Of a stretch of DNA of 64,000 nucleotides, positions 62,787-64,000 are shown piece by piece; the first letter of the stretch is position 1; each line of letters starts with the position of its first letter. A program made the position numbers and the translations under genes. A model generated the notes under the pieces. It did no database searches. It had not been told where the DNA came from and saw only the letters and a list, made by a program, of their open reading frames with translations. Source of the stretch: Sipunculus nudus (Eukaryota > Annelida > Sipuncula > Golfingiida > Sipunculidae). Where the stretch lies: positions 46,050,456 to 46,114,455 of the forward strand of contig CM049318.1 of the NCBI GenBank assembly GCA_026874595.1, in the 5' to 3' direction.

Positions 62787-63412
62787 TTAAGGTAGTATCT
62801 CACTGGACTGCGACAGCTTGCGACTAGTTGAAGACACGACAATTGCGAGAAAATACGCGAATTAGCGACAATTTTCACTTGCAATCTCACTGAATCGTAT
62901 TTACGACATGTTAGCGAACATCGTACCAGTGTTTGGCTCATAAATCGGCTGGAGCTCGTATACCCGTCGTGCGAATGTCGTGCGATGTTCCAAGACATTC
63001 GCACGACATTTGTGAAATATTCGCACGACCATTCGCGACCAAAATGTCAGATTCTCATTTTTTATCTCCAAATATTCGCAATGTAGTTGCATAGGTCGCA
63101 AACCCCTCTCAAAGTTGTCTCGCAATTCTCGCAATACCTGACTCGCAGAAACTGACTTGAGAACAGTTCGAGACATGTTTGAGACGGGTTTGAGACACAA
63201 GCGACGCCTCTGCGACTATTTTGCAATAAAATGTTGTTTTGCAAATTTTTTGAACATGTTCAAAATTTGTGCGACATGTTAGCGACACTATGCGAATCAC
63301 ACGAGGAAAATGAGAACCGCCGCGAATGTTTTACGACTCTTTTGAGACTCTCTTGCGAATGAATTCGCAATTTGTCGCAAAGCTGTCGCAGCCTAGTGAG
63401 ATACAGGCTTTA
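62787..63412. mobile_element. 620-bp TIR element with TTA target duplications
   Basis: The left end at 62790 (AGGTAGTATCTCACTGGACT, then GCGACAGCTTGCGAC) and the reverse complement of the right end at 63409 (AGCCTGTATCTCACTAGGCT, then GCGACAGCTTTGCGAC) match at about 30 of 35 positions. TTA flanks both ends (62787-62789 and 63410-63412). A 3-bp TWA duplication is the habit of PIF/Harbinger elements, so a non-autonomous Harbinger-like element is my best guess. The interior has no transposase and is dense in TCGCA, GCGAC and CGACAT motifs in both orientations. Confidence 0.78.
62966..63007. repeat. Internal hairpin of the TIR element
   Basis: A 14-bp perfect inverted repeat (GTCGTGCGAATGTC at 62966-62979 and its complement at 62994-63007) with a 14-base loop. 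Further partial copies of TTCGCACGAC follow at about 63020. Confidence 0.88.
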
Positions 63413-64000
63413 CGGATCCGCCTCTGTCAACCTCAATGAAAACATGATAGTTCCTCGCCACCTGGCGGGGTTATAACACAATAATAACAGCTAGGCCGCA
63501 CACACAAGTAAAAGCTCATTTATACCATGCCTTCAACCTTACTGGCATCAAAAGCCAGCCACAAAAATGCAGGTTATGTATTATATGAGGTTAACTTGCG
63601 AGGGAAATTCGTGTATGGTTGCCTTTGAAAAAATGAAAGACAGTTACTCTTGTTTAAGGACAAATCCCGACACGATTAAACAAGACAACAGCTAGTTTTA
63701 GACATTCCGAAAGGACGCCCACAGGAACCATTCTTCTGTCAGAGCGCAACCATAATCACCTTGTACATCAAGCGGAAGTGGAGGGATCGTCTGTAATCTC
63801 CTTAAAAGTCTGCCTCAAGACTTCGCGTCATGTGACACGAAATGTTTGTCCCTGCACAAAAAAATCGATAAACTGACCCTTGCAGCAAACAATTATTTGT
63901 GACCGCCTGGAAGCAGTTCCCCCTCGACATCTTGCACTCAACATGTACACACTATGACATGTGTAGTCAGTGCAAACACAGGTCTTGGAGTCTTGTCAGG
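63413..64000. other. Unassigned sequence to the right edge
   Basis: Composition is more balanced than in the rest of the flank, but I find no ORF, splice pattern, RNA or repeat that I can support. It may be host intergenic DNA or a repeat I do not recognise. Confidence 0.5.

Noticed and set aside
62708-63300. Several overlapping minus-strand frames of 60-99 codons at the right end.
   Set aside because: They come from the TCGCA/GCGAC word repeats of the TIR element and have no family features.
63413-64000. Promoter or first exon of a host gene near the right edge.
   Set aside because: The composition changes, but I see no TATA, splice-site or coding pattern that supports it.

Overview
This window is eukaryotic repeat DNA with no recognisable single-copy gene. 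The L1/Tx1-type and CR1/Jockey-type retrotransposon remnants, the pogo-like and TIR-bearing miniature elements, and an interspersed repeat with a TGACCTTGACC-rich tandem core and an ACGGACGG-rich tail together suggest an invertebrate. A mollusc, possibly a bivalve, is my best guess, inferred from repeat style rather than from any diagnostic gene.

Region 1 (1-17176) and region 3 (23399-53668) are two parts of one large satellite array, about 47 kb in the window and open to the left. The monomer is 60 bp. It begins near GACATGGCTGG, has CAGAACTGTTTG in the middle and ends near CCCGAATTGCTACTAAC. All monomers point the same way. Since 60 is a multiple of three and one minus-strand frame of the consensus has no stop, the array is full of chance open frames that read as 20-residue repeats. 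Larger units are layered on the monomer: a 14-monomer (840 bp) higher-order repeat, tandem duplications of 612, 810, 1043 and 2166 bp, and multi-kilobase duplicated blocks offset by about 4.4, 5.45, 5.59, 10.4, 11.45 and 13.1 kb. Several junctions between them can be placed to within a few bases.

Region 2 (17177-23389) is one L1/Tx1-type non-LTR retrotransposon inserted on the minus strand into the array. The monomer phase continues across it, and a 9-bp target-site duplication flanks it. ORF1 (coiled coil, RNA-binding core), the ORF2 endonuclease and reverse transcriptase, and a C-terminal Cys/His motif can be read, but all are broken, and the catalytic endonuclease Glu is replaced by Lys.

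Region 4 (53669-64000) is the flank outside the satellite. It holds a degenerate tRNA-like segment, a 980-bp pogo/Tc1-like non-autonomous element with TA duplications, a 5'-truncated CR1/Jockey-type LINE on the minus strand, and a second decayed L1/Tx1-type LINE on the plus strand. After these come a composite interspersed repeat with about four tandem units carrying nuclear-receptor-like DR1 sites, and a 620-bp TIR element with TTA target duplications. The last 590 bp show nothing I can identify.

The window is therefore a snapshot of satellite growth by unequal exchange or segmental duplication, plus colonisation by several transposon classes. It does not encode a pathway. The main new material is the 60-bp satellite and its hierarchy.
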